From an uncultured Opitutia bacterium (GTDB lineage: Bacteria; Verrucomicrobiota; Verrucomicrobiia; Opitutales; Opitutaceae): a stretch of DNA of 39,190 nucleotides. The translations under genes were made by a program, and so were the position numbers. The stretch is from contig CAIKTR010000093.1 of the NCBI GenBank assembly GCA_903830425.1, positions 1 to 39,190 of the forward strand. The letters are read 5' to 3'. Shown here piece by piece: positions 23,260 through 39,190 of the stretch (position 1 is the first letter of the stretch; each line of letters begins with the position of its first letter). Under the pieces are notes generated by a model, which saw only the letters and a program-made list of their open reading frames with translations, had not been told where the DNA came from and made no database searches.

Positions 23260-23838
23260 ATGTCCACTTCCACCACCGTCCCTGCCACCGCCCAGTGGTT
23301 CGCCCTGCACACGCTCTCCGGCCAGGAGAACAAGGTGAAGAACTACATCGAGAAGTTCAAGAAAGCCGAGGAGCTCGACGACGCCATTTTCGAGGTGCTG
23401 CTCCCGACCGAGGTCGTGTCGGAAGTGAAGAACGGCAAGAAGAGCACGAAGGTGCGCAAGCTCTACCCGGGCTACGTCTTCATCCAGATGTGCCTGTTCG
23501 GGGAGGACAAAAAGCTCATCAACAAGCCGTGGTACTTCGTGAAGGAAGTCTCCGGCGTCATCGGCTTTGTCGGCGGGGAAGCCCCGGCGGCCCTCCGCCA
23601 GTCCGAAATCGACGAGATTCGCGCCCGCATCGAGGCGGCCAACGGCAAGGAAGTGCCGAAGGTCCAGTACAGCATCGGCGAGGAAGTGAAGATCAACGAC
23701 GGCGCATTCGCCAGCCTCACCGGCCGGATCGACGAGATCGATCCCGACCGCGGCAAGCTCAAGGTTTCGGTTTCAATTTTCGGCCGGTTCACCCCGGTCG
23801 AGCTCGAATACTGGCAGGTGCAACGGGTCACCGAGTGA
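23260..23838 (+). CDS. nusG: Transcription termination/antitermination factor NusG
   Basis: NusG binds RNA polymerase and links it to Rho or to ribosomal S10. The 192-residue product has the NGN domain (Q-W-F-A-L-H-T-L-S-G-Q-E-N-K-V; Y-P-G-Y-V-F-I-Q-M at about 69-77; G-V-I-G-F-V-G-G) and the C-terminal KOW domain (G-E-E-V-K-I-N-D-G-A-F, then R-F-T-P-V-E-L). The start is preceded by a C-rich stretch without a Shine-Dalgarno sequence. rplK begins 68 bp downstream. Confidence 0.97.
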   Translation: MSTSTTVPATAQWFALHTLSGQENKVKNYIEKFKKAEELDDAIFEVLLPTEVVSEVKNGKKSTKVRKLYPGYVFIQMCLFGEDKKLINKPWYFVKEVSGVIGFVGGEAPAALRQSEIDEIRARIEAANGKEVPKVQYSIGEEVKINDGAFASLTGRIDEIDPDRGKLKVSVSIFGRFTPVELEYWQVQRVTE

Positions 23839-23906
23839 CCCGCCGCCCTCTTTGCCCCTCCCCGCGTTCGCCGACCACCAACTAAACACCCGCTCCTCCC
23901 CCTCAC

Positions 23907-24332
23907 ATGGCTAAGAAGATCCAAGGTTACATCCGCCTCCAACTGCCTGCCGGTGCCGCCAATCCCGCGCCCCCCGTCGGCCCCGCGCTCGGTGCCCAGG
24001 GCGTCAACATCATGGCGTTCTGCAAAGAGTTCAACGCCCGGACCAAGGACCAGAACGGCATGATCCTGCCGGTGGTCATCACCGTCTTCTCGGACAAGAG
24101 CTTCACGTTCATCCTCAAGTCGCCGCCGGCGTCCGTGCTCCTGAAGAAGGCCGCCAACATCGCGAGCGGTTCCGCCCGCCCCAACCAGGACAAGGTTGGC
24201 AAGGTCACGAAGAAGCAGCTGCTCGAGATCTACAACCTCAAGAAGGCCGACCTGAACGCCCGGACCCCCGAGGCCGGCATCAAGGTCATCGCCGGCACCG
24301 CCCGCAACATGGGCATCGACGTCATCGACTGA
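23907..24332 (+). CDS. rplK: 50S ribosomal protein L11
   Basis: L11 forms the GTPase-associated stalk base with 23S rRNA. The 141-residue product has the N-terminal Pro-rich helix region ([16 protein letters not shown]) that contacts thiopeptide antibiotics and the C-terminal rRNA-binding domain ending in A-G-T-A-R-N-M-G-I. Length and motifs are ordinary. rplA follows after 72 bp. No Shine-Dalgarno sequence precedes the ATG (CCCCTCAC-ATG). Confidence 0.98.
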   Translation: MAKKIQGYIRLQLPAGAANPAPPVGPALGAQGVNIMAFCKEFNARTKDQNGMILPVVITVFSDKSFTFILKSPPASVLLKKAANIASGSARPNQDKVGKVTKKQLLEIYNLKKADLNARTPEAGIKVIAGTARNMGIDVID

Positions 24333-24404
24333 ATTTAGTCCGCAACCCAACCCAACTCGCCGCGGGAGTCTCATCCGGGACGTTCGCACCGCAAGGAGTC
24401 ATCA

Positions 24405-25103
24405 ATGCCCACCGCCCACAGCAAACGCTACGACAGCGCCGTCAAGGTCGCTGACCTCACCAAATCCTATCCACTGGCGGAAGCCGTGGAAATTCTCGCC
24501 AAATTTCCCAAGACGAAGTTTGACGAGACCGTCGAGCTCTCCTTCCGCCTCGGGGTTGACGCCACCGCCGGCGAGCAGATGGTCCGCGGCACCACGCCGC
24601 TGCCGAATGGCTCCGGCAAGAAGGTCCGCGTGCTGGTCTTCACCGACGATCCCGCGAAGGCCCTGGCCGCCGGTGCCGACCATGCCGGTCTGCAGGACAT
24701 GATGGCCAAGATCAACGAGGGCTGGCTGGATTTCGACGTCGCGATCGCGACGACCGAGGCGATGAAAATCGTGCGGACGATTGCCCGCGTGCTCGGTCCG
24801 AAGGGCCTCATGCCCAACCCGAAGTCCGGGACGGTGACGGATGACATTCCCGCCGGCATCAAGGCTGTCAAGGCCGGCCGGGTGGAGTTCAAAATGGACA
24901 AGGCCTGCAACATCGGCGTCGGCGTCGGCAAGCGCTCCTTCACCTCCGCCCAGATCCTTGAAAACGCCCTCGCGGTCATTGAGGCCGTGGGCAAGGCCAA
25001 GCCGGCCACGTTCAAGGGCAGCAACTACATCAAGACGGTCGCGATCTCTTCCAGCATGAGCCCGGGCGTGCACGTCGCTTCGTCTGAGTTCAGCAAATAT
25101 TAA
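24405..25103 (+). CDS. rplA: 50S ribosomal protein L1
   Basis: L1 forms the mobile L1 stalk at the E site and in many bacteria represses its own operon. The 232-residue product has the family signature K-x-x-R-V-L-V-F-T-D-D and G-P-K-G-L-M-P-N-P-K-S-G-T-V (about 130-143) and a normal C-terminus. A clear Shine-Dalgarno sequence (AAGGAG, 9 bp before the ATG) is present, unlike most genes of this block. rplJ starts 14 bp after the stop. Confidence 0.98.
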   Translation: MPTAHSKRYDSAVKVADLTKSYPLAEAVEILAKFPKTKFDETVELSFRLGVDATAGEQMVRGTTPLPNGSGKKVRVLVFTDDPAKALAAGADHAGLQDMMAKINEGWLDFDVAIATTEAMKIVRTIARVLGPKGLMPNPKSGTVTDDIPAGIKAVKAGRVEFKMDKACNIGVGVGKRSFTSAQILENALAVIEAVGKAKPATFKGSNYIKTVAISSSMSPGVHVASSEFSKY

Positions 25104-25117
25104 AAGGAGTCCCAACC

Positions 25118-25621
25118 ATGAGAGCCGAAAAAAACTATCTGATCGCCGAGGTTGAGACCCACCTCAAGAAATCCGACTACGTCATCCTGGCCAACTTCAC
25201 GAAGGTCACCGTGGCCGACGTGGCCGAGCTGCGCAAGCGGCTCGATGCCGAGAAGGCCGAGTTCCACGTCGTCAAGAACAGCTCGCTCCGCGTCGCGGCC
25301 AAGGCCCTGGGCCTGCCGGAATTCGAGAGCGCCCTGACCGGCCCGACCGCGGTGGTCGTGGGCGGCCGGAACTCCGCCGGCGTCGCCAAGATCCTCAAGA
25401 AATTCTTCGAGGAAAAGCAGAAGCTCGAGGTGAAGGTGGGCGTGGTGGACAAGAAGATCATCACCGCCGCCGACCTCGCCAAGATTGCCGACCTGCCCTC
25501 GTTCGAGGCGCTGCGTTCGCAGTTGCTCGGCCTCTTCTCGCAGAACGCCGCGGCCTTCGTCCGCGTGCTCGATGCCAAGGTCAAAAAGGAGCAGCCCGCT
25601 CCCGCGGCCCCCGCCGCCTAA
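25118..25621 (+). CDS. rplJ: 50S ribosomal protein L10
   Basis: L10 anchors the L7/L12 dimers to the ribosome. The 167-residue product has the globular rRNA-binding N-terminal domain (K-N-S-S-L-R-V-A-A at about 47-55; G-P-T-A-V-V at about 76-81) and a C-terminal helix for L12 dimers. It has a good Shine-Dalgarno sequence (AAAAGGAG). Only 14 bp separate it from rplA, so there is no room for the long L10-binding leader found before rplJ in E. coli. Confidence 0.97.
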   Translation: MRAEKNYLIAEVETHLKKSDYVILANFTKVTVADVAELRKRLDAEKAEFHVVKNSSLRVAAKALGLPEFESALTGPTAVVVGGRNSAGVAKILKKFFEEKQKLEVKVGVVDKKIITAADLAKIADLPSFEALRSQLLGLFSQNAAAFVRVLDAKVKKEQPAPAAPAA

Positions 25622-25643
25622 CTCCACCCTTTACCCAAACATT

Positions 25644-25679
25644 TTCCGGGGCGGCGCGGATTTCCGCGCCGCCCCGGAA
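25644..25679 (+). other. Perfect 16-bp hairpin in the rplJ-rplL gap
   Basis: TTCCGGGGCGGCGCGG (25644-25659) and CCGCGCCGCCCCGGAA (25664-25679) are perfectly complementary around the loop ATTT. The stem is almost all G-C. No T-run follows on the plus strand. It lies 22 bp after the rplJ stop and 91 bp before rplL. It could stabilise the upstream mRNA 3' end, serve as an RNase III site or pause RNA polymerase, helping L12 (several copies per ribosome) to be made in excess of L10. Confidence 0.7.
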
Positions 25680-25770
25680 GCAACCAAATCCACTGGAGCA
25701 GGCTAGGGGATACGTCTCTTAAACGCGTTTCACCTCCCGAAACCGCTAGTCCACTCCGGGAATCGTCACC

Positions 25771-26157
25771 ATGAGCAACATCACCAAAGACCAAGTTATC
25801 GAATGGCTCTCGAGCCAGACGGTCATCGACCTCGCCGCCCTCGTCAAAGATCTCGAGGGCAAGTGGGGCGTGTCCGCCGCCGCTGCCGTCGCCGCCGCTC
25901 CCGCGGGTGGCGCTGCTGCTGGCGCCGCGCCCGCCGCCGAGGCGCAGACCGAGTTCACCGTCGTCCTCAAGGAAGCCGGCGCGAACAAGATCGGCGTCAT
26001 CAAGGAAGTCCGTGCCATCACGGGTCTCGGCCTCAAGGAGGCCAAGGATCTCGTCGAGGCTGCCCCCAAGCCGGTCAAGGAGAACGCTCCCAAGGCCGAG
26101 GCGGAGGAAATCAAGAAGAAGCTCGAGGCCGCGGGCGCCAAGGTCGAACTCAAGTAA
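25771..26157 (+). CDS. rplL: 50S ribosomal protein L7/L12
   Basis: L7/L12 forms the flexible stalk that recruits translational GTPases. The 128-residue product has an N-terminal dimerisation domain (1-33), an Ala/Gly/Pro-rich hinge (about 38-59) and the conserved C-terminal domain with [10 protein letters not shown]-x-N-K-I-x-V-I-K-x-V-R and [11 protein letters not shown]. It is set apart from rplJ by a 149-bp gap with a strong hairpin and from rpoB by an attenuator-like hairpin. Confidence 0.98.
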   Translation: MSNITKDQVIEWLSSQTVIDLAALVKDLEGKWGVSAAAAVAAAPAGGAAAGAAPAAEAQTEFTVVLKEAGANKIGVIKEVRAITGLGLKEAKDLVEAAPKPVKENAPKAEAEEIKKKLEAAGAKVELK

Positions 26158-26199
26158 GACCGCTTGGCGTTCTCGCTCGCATTACTTCCGTCCTCTTCC

Positions 26200-26237
26200 G
26201 GACGGGCCGGGTGTACCCCCGGCCTGTCCTTTCCCTT
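26200..26237 (+). terminator. Attenuator-like hairpin between rplL and rpoB
   Basis: GGACGGGCCGGG (26200-26211) and CCCGGCCTGTCC (26218-26229) pair over 12 bp with one G-T pair and a 6-base loop. They are followed by TTTCCCTTTT and a further T-run, the form of an intrinsic terminator whose U-tract is interrupted. It lies 43 bp after the rplL stop and 92 bp before rpoB. A partial terminator here would lower RNA polymerase output relative to ribosomal proteins, as known in E. coli. Confidence 0.72.
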
Positions 26238-26328
26238 TTCCGTTTTTGGTTCTTCCGCTGGTTTACCGCCGCGCTCTGAGCGCCGCGCCTAGTCCTTTGT
26301 TGTCTCTTAATCCTCACCGGGAACTCTC

Positions 26329-30108
<3,780 letters not shown>

Positions 30109-30161
30109 GCCGCCCGAATTTCGCAACCCGTCCTTCAACGATTACCTGGGAGAAAAATTAA

Positions 30162-34301
<4,140 letters not shown>

Positions 34302-34327
34302 GCGCAAAGCCACTGAGAGATCCTTTC

Positions 34328-34363
34328 AAAGCCGCAGTCCGCAAGGACTGCGGCTTTTTCTTT
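34328..34363 (+). terminator. Intrinsic terminator after rpoC
   Basis: AAAGCCGCAGTCC (34328-34340) and GGACTGCGGCTTT (34345-34357) pair perfectly over 13 bp around the stable tetraloop GCAA, followed by TTCTTT. This is a textbook Rho-independent terminator and marks the end of the rpoBC transcript. Confidence 0.96.
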
Positions 34364-34571
34364 GCTAGGCAGTAGGACCTGACTCGTCGACAGAGACCAA
34401 TCCTGGTCACGGCACAGCGCCCCAGCGCCAGTTGGAGATCTCCAGACACGCCGCCGTGTGTGGAAGCAGCTTCGAAGTTTCTGCCACACTTATGGCCGGG
34501 CTGGTGGGTGGGGTAGTTTAACCCTTTCGGAAATCCTATCGCTCCTGGTCGAAACCCGCTGGTCAATTATA

Positions 34572-34599
34572 TTGTTACTATCTGTATGTCACAATAATA
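34572..34599 (+). promoter_or_regulatory. Candidate sigma70-type promoter in the AT-rich stretch
   Basis: TTGTTA (34572-34577) and AATAAT (34594-34599) are 16 bp apart, matching 4 and 5 of 6 consensus bases. It would give a leader of about 400 nt ahead of rpsL. This is a consensus match in AT-rich DNA, so chance is a real alternative. Confidence 0.35.
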
Positions 34600-34762
34600 A
34601 GTAATATATAGCTGTCTGTTTGGAGCCTCAGATATGTGACACCCTACCGTCTAGACACTAATTAGGGTCTTTCCTGATCTGCCTGCACATGAGAAAACGC
34701 CGTAATACAGGTCCGGGGTGAGGTTAGGGAAGGGGAGTCATCTGTTTTTTGCCACTTTGAGG

Positions 34763-34768
34763 TATAAT
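34763..34768 (+). promoter_or_regulatory. Consensus -10 box TATAAT upstream of rpsL
   Basis: A perfect TATAAT lies about 250 bp before the rpsL start. The matching -35 position (about 34740-34745) has no good TTGACA. It is an alternative start for the str operon transcript. Confidence 0.35.
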
Positions 34769-34890
34769 TCGCGGCCAATTACTCTCGCGGATGGAATTTT
34801 ACTTGAGTTTGTCGCGCGGCACACGATTTTGCCCTCTCTTTCTCTTTTCAGCGCGTAACCGGGGCCATCGTCGGTTGACGCTCTAAAACT

Positions 34891-34926
34891 CGCGAGCCGG
34901 GGCCGAATCCCGGGTTTCGCGAAACC
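34891..34926 (+). promoter_or_regulatory. Overlapping, mutually exclusive hairpins in the rpsL leader
   Basis: Hairpin A pairs CGCGA (34891-34895) with TCGCG (34917-34921) and CCGGG (34897-34901) with CCCGG (34909-34913). Hairpin B is the perfect palindrome GGTTTCGCGAAACC (34913-34926), followed by TACTTCTTTTTG. The two share 34913-34921, so only one can form, a layout seen in attenuators and autoregulatory ribosomal-protein leaders. At the DNA level the palindrome could also be an operator. Confidence 0.4.
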
Positions 34927-35015
34927 TACTTCTTTTTGCCAGAAAGTTCTTGCCGAGCTTTTGGGGCTTGGTAGCTTTTTCCTCTTTTCCCTAATTCCCT
35001 CTCTACAAACCTCTC

Positions 35016-35396
35016 ATGCCGACCATCAACCAGCTCGTACGAAAAGGCCGCCGCAAGGTGCGTACTAAGTCGAAATCCCCGGCTTTAGCGGGCAACCCGT
35101 TTCGTCGCGGCGTGTGTGTGCAGGTCATGACCCGCACCCCCAAGAAGCCGAACTCCGCGATCCGCAAGGTCGCGAAGGTCCGTCTGACCAATGGCAACGA
35201 GGTCATCTCGTACATTCCCGATGAGGGCCATAACCTGCAGGAGCACTCCATCGTGCTCGTCCGCGGCGGTCGCGTGAAGGATCTCCCCGGCGTTCGTTAT
35301 CACATCGTGCGCGGCACGCTCGACGCCACCGGCGTCGAGAAGCGTCGTCGCAGCCGTTCCAAATACGGCGTCAAGCGTCCGAAAGCTGCCAAGTAA
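35016..35396 (+). CDS. rpsL: 30S ribosomal protein S12
   Basis: S12 lies at the decoding centre. The 126-residue product has the conserved loop [12 protein letters not shown] with Lys43 and Lys44, as in streptomycin-sensitive proteins, and the [13 protein letters not shown] loop with its Lys and Asp intact. It is the first gene of the str operon; rpsG follows after 27 bp. The ATG follows CCTCTC without a Shine-Dalgarno sequence. Confidence 0.98.
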   Translation: MPTINQLVRKGRRKVRTKSKSPALAGNPFRRGVCVQVMTRTPKKPNSAIRKVAKVRLTNGNEVISYIPDEGHNLQEHSIVLVRGGRVKDLPGVRYHIVRGTLDATGVEKRRRSRSKYGVKRPKAAK

Positions 35397-35423
35397 TCCC
35401 TTCCACTTAGGAATCCTTCTCTC

Positions 35424-35897
35424 ATGTCACGTCGTCACAGAGCCGAGAAACGCCAAGTCGTTCCCGATGCGCGCTACAAAAGCCCGCTCGTTGCCCATCT
35501 GGTCAATGTCATCATGCAGGACGGCAAGAAGAACCTTGCCCAACGCATCGTCTACGGGGCGTTCGAAAAAGTTTCCGAGAAACTCGAGAAGGGTGACCCG
35601 GTCGACCTGCTGCTCGGCGCCCTTGAAAACGCGCGGCCTCGCCTCGAGGTGAAGAGCCGCCGCGTCGGTGGCGCGACCTACCAGGTGCCGATCGAGATTT
35701 CGTTTGAACGCCAGGAGAGCCTGGCGCTCCGCTGGATCGTCGCTGCCGCCACCGCCCGCAAGGGGGTGCCGATGAAGGACGCGCTCGCCGCTGAAATTGT
35801 CGATGCCTATAACAACACGGGTGGCGTCGTGAAGAAGAAGGAAGACACCCACAAGATGGCCCAGGCCAATCGCGCCTTCGCCCACCTCCGCTGGTAA
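35424..35897 (+). CDS. rpsG: 30S ribosomal protein S7
   Basis: S7 starts assembly of the 30S head. The 157-residue product has the family pattern [10 protein letters not shown], then D-x-R-Y-K-S-P-L-V-A and [12 protein letters not shown]. It ends with H-K-M-A-x-A-N-R-A-F-A-H-x-R-W. The start follows CTTCTCTC, again without a Shine-Dalgarno sequence. fusA begins 12 bp after the stop. Confidence 0.98.
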   Translation: MSRRHRAEKRQVVPDARYKSPLVAHLVNVIMQDGKKNLAQRIVYGAFEKVSEKLEKGDPVDLLLGALENARPRLEVKSRRVGGATYQVPIEISFERQESLALRWIVAAATARKGVPMKDALAAEIVDAYNNTGGVVKKKEDTHKMAQANRAFAHLRW

Positions 35898-35909
35898 GGA
35901 CCCGAACCC

Positions 35910-38093
35910 ATGTCTGCTCCTGTCATCACCGTCGTCACCGACAAGGCCAAGATTTCCTCGGTTAACTCCAAGGACCGTCCCTTTCCGCTCGAGTGGACGC
36001 GTAACATCGGGATTGCCGCGCATATCGATGCCGGCAAGACGACGACGACCGAGCGCATTCTTTTCTACTCCGGCGCCGTCCACAAGATGGGCGAAGTCCA
36101 CGAAGGCACCACGGTGACCGACTGGATGGAGCAGGAGCGCGAGCGCGGCATCACCATCACCGCCGCCGCCATTTCCTGCGCCTGGAACGCCTCGTGCGGT
36201 CCGTGGAAGGGCATCAAGCAGCGGATTAATATCATCGATACGCCCGGGCACGTGGACTTCACCGCTGAGGTCGAGCGCTCGCTGCGGGTGCTGGATGGCG
36301 CGGTCGCCGTTTTCTGCGCCGTCGCCGGCGTGCAGCCCCAGTCCGAAACGGTTTGGCGCCAGGCCAACAAGTACAAGGTCCCGCGCATCGCCTTCATCAA
36401 CAAGATGGACCGCACCGGGGCCGACTTCTTCCGCGCGGTTGTCGAAATGCGCGAAAAGCTGAAGGCCAATGCGCATCCCCTTTTCCTCCCCATCGGCAAG
36501 GAGGAGGGCTTCTCGGGCCTGATCGATTTGGTGCAGAACGTCGCCTATATCTTCGACGAGACGAAGGATCCGCTCGGCCTGAGCCCGGTCACGTCTGAGA
36601 TTCCCGCCGAGATGCTGGCCCAGACCAAGGAATACCGCGACAAGCTGCTGGAGGCGGTTTCCGACTTCGATGACGTCATCGCTGAGAAATATCTCGGTGG
36701 CCAAGAGGTTACGGTCGAGGAATTCATGCTCGCGGTCCGCAAGGCCACCATTTCGCTGGGTTTCACCGGCGTGGTTCCTGGCTCGGCCTTCAAGAAGAAG
36801 GGCGTTCAGCGTCTCCTTGATTGCGTGGTCAACTACCTGCCGAACCCGATCGATGTCCCCCCGATGAAGGGCCAGGACAGCGACGGCAAGGAAGTCGAGG
36901 CCGTGGTGGATGACAATGCGCAGCTGGCCGGGCTTGCCTTCAAGCTCTGGACCGACCCGTTTGTCGGCAAAATCGTATTTTACCGCGTCTACACCGGGAC
37001 CCTGCCGAAGGGCATGTCGCTCTATAATCCCCGGACTCGCCGGAGCGAGCGCGTCTCGCGCCTTGTGCTGATGCGGGCGATGGACCGCGAGGAAATCGAC
37101 ATGGCCTACGCGGGTGACATTTGCGCCCTGGTCGGCGTCAAGGATGTCATCACCGGCGACACGCTGTGTGACGAAGATTACGACATTCGCCTCGAGCCGC
37201 CGTCCTTCCCGGAGCCGGTCATTTCGATGTCGATTGAGCCGAACTCGAAGGCCGACCAGGAAAAAATGGGCATGGCCCTCCAGCGCCTGGTCGCCGAGGA
37301 TCCCACCCTCAAGGTCAAGACCGACGTCGATACGGGGCAGATCATTCTCGCCGGCATGGGCGAACTGCACCTCGACATTATCCGCGACCGGATGAAGCGC
37401 GAATTCAAGGTTGAGGCGACCGCGGGCAAGCCGCAGATCGCCTATCGCGAAACCATCCTCAAGTCCGCGGACGGCGAGGGAAAGTTCATCCGCCAGTCGG
37501 GCGGCAAGGGCCAGTACGGTCACGTTTGCGTCAAGATCGAGCCCAACGTCAAGGGCAAGGGCGTCGAGGTCATCAACGAGATCGTCGGTGGCGCCATCCC
37601 GAAGGAATTCATCAAGCCGGCGACCGAGGGCATCCTCGAGGGGGCCAACAACGGCGCCGTGGCCGGCTATCCGGTGGTGGACGTCATCGTCCGCATCATC
37701 GATGGCTCCTTCCACGAGGTCGATTCGTCGGAACTCGCGTTCAAGATGGCCGGAATCTTCGGCTTCAAGGAGGCGATGAAGAAGGCCAACCCGATCCTGC
37801 TCGAGCCCATCATGGGCGTCGAGGTCACCACGCCTGAGGAATATCAGGGTGATCTCATGGGCGACATCAACCGCCGCCGGGGACAGATCCAAGGCATGGA
37901 AAACAAGACTGGCGCCTGCATCATCACCGCGCACGTCCCGCTCGAAATGCTGTTCGGCTACGTCACGGATATCCGCTCTCTCTCCAAGGGCCGCGCCAGC
38001 GCGTCCATCACCCCGTCGCACTTCGCGCAGGTTCCCAACGCGCTTCTCACCAAGATCGTTGAGACCTCCACGAAAGCCCCGGCCCGCACCTAA
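35910..38093 (+). CDS. fusA: Elongation factor G
   Basis: EF-G drives ribosomal translocation. At 727 residues it is slightly longer than E. coli EF-G (704), owing to about 20 extra N-terminal residues and a short insertion ([10 protein letters not shown]) between switch I and the G3 motif. G motifs are intact: [16 protein letters not shown] in switch I, D-T-P-G-H, N-K-M-D. The domain IV-V region is normal (G-G-K-G-Q-Y-G-H-V). rpsJ follows directly, without the tuf gene that often occupies this place. Confidence 0.98.
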   Translation: MSAPVITVVTDKAKISSVNSKDRPFPLEWTRNIGIAAHIDAGKTTTTERILFYSGAVHKMGEVHEGTTVTDWMEQERERGITITAAAISCAWNASCGPWKGIKQRINIIDTPGHVDFTAEVERSLRVLDGAVAVFCAVAGVQPQSETVWRQANKYKVPRIAFINKMDRTGADFFRAVVEMREKLKANAHPLFLPIGKEEGFSGLIDLVQNVAYIFDETKDPLGLSPVTSEIPAEMLAQTKEYRDKLLEAVSDFDDVIAEKYLGGQEVTVEEFMLAVRKATISLGFTGVVPGSAFKKKGVQRLLDCVVNYLPNPIDVPPMKGQDSDGKEVEAVVDDNAQLAGLAFKLWTDPFVGKIVFYRVYTGTLPKGMSLYNPRTRRSERVSRLVLMRAMDREEIDMAYAGDICALVGVKDVITGDTLCDEDYDIRLEPPSFPEPVISMSIEPNSKADQEKMGMALQRLVAEDPTLKVKTDVDTGQIILAGMGELHLDIIRDRMKREFKVEATAGKPQIAYRETILKSADGEGKFIRQSGGKGQYGHVCVKIEPNVKGKGVEVINEIVGGAIPKEFIKPATEGILEGANNGAVAGYPVVDVIVRIIDGSFHEVDSSELAFKMAGIFGFKEAMKKANPILLEPIMGVEVTTPEEYQGDLMGDINRRRGQIQGMENKTGACIITAHVPLEMLFGYVTDIRSLSKGRASASITPSHFAQVPNALLTKIVETSTKAPART

Positions 38094-38112
38094 CCCTCGT
38101 TCTTTGCCTCCC

Positions 38113-38421
38113 ATGAAAGGTCAACGCATTCGCATCAAACTCCAGGGCTTCGACTATCGCGTCATCGATCAGTCCGCGCTCGAGATCGTCGAGACCGCCA
38201 AGCGCTCCGGCGCCCGCGTTTCCGGTCCGATCCCGCTGCCCACCCGCATCGAAAAGCTCTCGGTCAACCGTTCCCCGCACGTCGACAAGAAGTCGATGGA
38301 GCAGTTCGAGACGCGCACCCACAAGCGCCTCATCGACATTATCGAGCCCACCGCCCAGACGGTGGACGAACTCAAGAAACTCAATCTCCCGTCCGGCGTG
38401 GATATCACCATCAACGTCTAA
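38113..38421 (+). CDS. rpsJ: 30S ribosomal protein S10
   Basis: S10 binds the 30S head and also partners NusB and NusG in antitermination. The 102-residue product is the standard length with motifs R-I-R-I-K-L-x-x-F-D-Y, G-P-I-P-L-P-T and F-E[10 protein letters not shown]. It is only 19 bp after fusA, so the S10 operon seems joined to the str operon. The start follows CCTCCC. Confidence 0.98.
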   Translation: MKGQRIRIKLQGFDYRVIDQSALEIVETAKRSGARVSGPIPLPTRIEKLSVNRSPHVDKKSMEQFETRTHKRLIDIIEPTAQTVDELKKLNLPSGVDITINV

Positions 38422-38448
38422 CCCTTCAACTCACAACGTTAGCAGTTG

Positions 38449-38517
38449 CCTGTGTGCCCAGTGGCACCGCCAGGTTTCGACTAATGTAGGTTGTTAAACG
38501 GAAATTCTTCCACCTAC
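38449..38517 (+). promoter_or_regulatory. Two hairpins in the rpsJ-rplC gap
   Basis: GTGCC (38454-38458) pairs with GGCAC (38463-38467) around CAGT, extended by CCTG/CAGG at 38449-38452 and 38471-38474. A second stem pairs GTAGGT (38486-38491) with ACCTAC (38512-38517), 10 bp before the rplC ATG. The 106-bp gap is longer than most in this operon and may hold a regulatory leader or a secondary promoter. Confidence 0.4.
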
Positions 38518-38527
38518 CGCTTAGCCC

Positions 38528-39181
38528 ATGATCTCATCGCTCCTAGGTAAAAAAATCGGCATGACGCAGGTCTACGACAGTGCCAACTGTCTGGTCCCCG
38601 TCACCGTGGTTGAGGCCGGCCCCTGCGCCGTCGTCCAAGTCAAGACCACGGAAACTGACGGCTACAACGCCGTCCAGATTGGCTTCTCGACGAAGAAGAC
38701 CAAGAACGCCTCCAAGGCCGAGCAGCAGCACGCCGCCAAGGCCGGCCTCGCCCACACGCCCCGCGTGCTGAGCGAAGTGCGACTCACCACCGCTTCCACC
38801 CTGAAGGTGGGCGATGTCGTCACCGTCGCGGCCTTCACCGAAGGCCAGTTGGTCGACGTCATCGGCGTCACCAAGGGCAAGGGCTTTCAGGGCGTGGTGA
38901 AGCGCTTCCGGGTCGCCGGCGGTCCCGCCGCCCACGGCTCGATGTTCCATCGCCGCATCGGCTCAATCGGCATGCGGCAGACGCCCGGCCGCGTCTGGAA
39001 AAACCAGGCGATGCCCGGCCACATGGGCAGCGAGGCCCGCACCGTGCAGAACCTGCGCGTGGTCAAGATTCTCGCCGAGAAAAACCTCATTCTGGTCAAG
39101 GGCGCGATCCCGGGCGCGAACGGTGACGATGTCATTGTCCGTGCCGCCATCAAGGGGCAGTCCAAAGCCGCCAAGGCCTAA
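38528..39181 (+). CDS. rplC: 50S ribosomal protein L3
   Basis: L3 helps shape the peptidyl-transferase centre. The 217-residue product is complete and has G-K-K-I-G-M-T-Q at the start, V-T-K-G-K-G-F-Q-G-V-V-K-R in the middle, and the loop S-I-G-M-R-Q-T-P-G-R-V-W-K-N that reaches the active site. In E. coli the residue after S-I-G is a Gln methylated by PrmB; here it is Met. The rest of the S10 operon would lie beyond the window. Confidence 0.98.
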   Translation: MISSLLGKKIGMTQVYDSANCLVPVTVVEAGPCAVVQVKTTETDGYNAVQIGFSTKKTKNASKAEQQHAAKAGLAHTPRVLSEVRLTTASTLKVGDVVTVAAFTEGQLVDVIGVTKGKGFQGVVKRFRVAGGPAAHGSMFHRRIGSIGMRQTPGRVWKNQAMPGHMGSEARTVQNLRVVKILAEKNLILVKGAIPGANGDDVIVRAAIKGQSKAAKA

Positions 39182-39190
39182 CCCGGAGAC

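Larger units (their letters stand above)
34364..35015. other. Noncoding region between the rpo and str operons
   Basis: This gap of about 650 bp has no open frame with protein-like character. A stretch around 34560-34690 is clearly AT-rich against the GC-rich surroundings. It must hold the promoter and leader of the rpsL-rpsG-fusA operon. Two candidate promoters and a pair of leader hairpins are listed separately. The last 90 bp before rpsL are very pyrimidine-rich. Confidence 0.6.

Overview
The window is GC-rich chromosomal DNA from what is most likely a member of the Verrucomicrobiota, probably near the Opitutales. That placement is an inference. It rests on the order tRNA-Thr, tuf, tRNA-Trp, secE, nusG, rplKAJL, rpoBC, rpsL, rpsG, fusA, rpsJ, rplC, on an EF-Tu with an unusual switch I, on intracellular GH29 and GH78 glycosidases, and on a TPR-ExbB-ExbD module. 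No rRNA gene is present to confirm it.

Left edge (1-1515): a minus-strand secreted BspA-type leucine-rich-repeat gene with near-identical 69-bp repeats runs off the window. It is followed by about 860 bp without a convincing gene but with several palindromes, then an intrinsic terminator and the orphan 3' end of a tRNA gene on the minus strand. This looks like the scar of an integration or rearrangement.

Accessory and housekeeping region (1516-16783): a GH78 rhamnosidase-like enzyme (minus); then a plus-strand group of msrA, an hslO (Hsp33) homologue, pnuC and a NadR-type ribosylnicotinamide kinase, the last three overlapping; then a malic enzyme (minus) divergent from tcdA (plus). A seven-gene minus-strand run follows, transcribed in the order lemA, M48 protease with a TerB-like tail, GH29 alpha-L-fucosidase, exported hypothetical, NERD-domain membrane protein, sufE, tatD.

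Energised-envelope module (16908-21439): a large secreted TPR protein, ExbB-like and ExbD-like proteins and a single-pass protein with a TonB-like tail. The residues that carry or line the proton path in the E. coli proteins (ExbD Asp25, ExbB Glu176 and Thr181, TonB His20) are replaced or absent. This is the most unusual feature of the window.

Core information-processing region (21534-39181): a compact plus-strand block for elongation factors, ribosomal proteins, Sec and Nus factors and RNA polymerase. The tuf gene lies upstream with tRNA-Thr and is absent from its frequent place after fusA. Strong hairpins sit between rplJ and rplL, after rplL, and in the rpsL leader, and a perfect intrinsic terminator follows rpoC. 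Many genes in this block start after a pyrimidine-rich stretch, often ending CTCTC-ATG, without a Shine-Dalgarno sequence.
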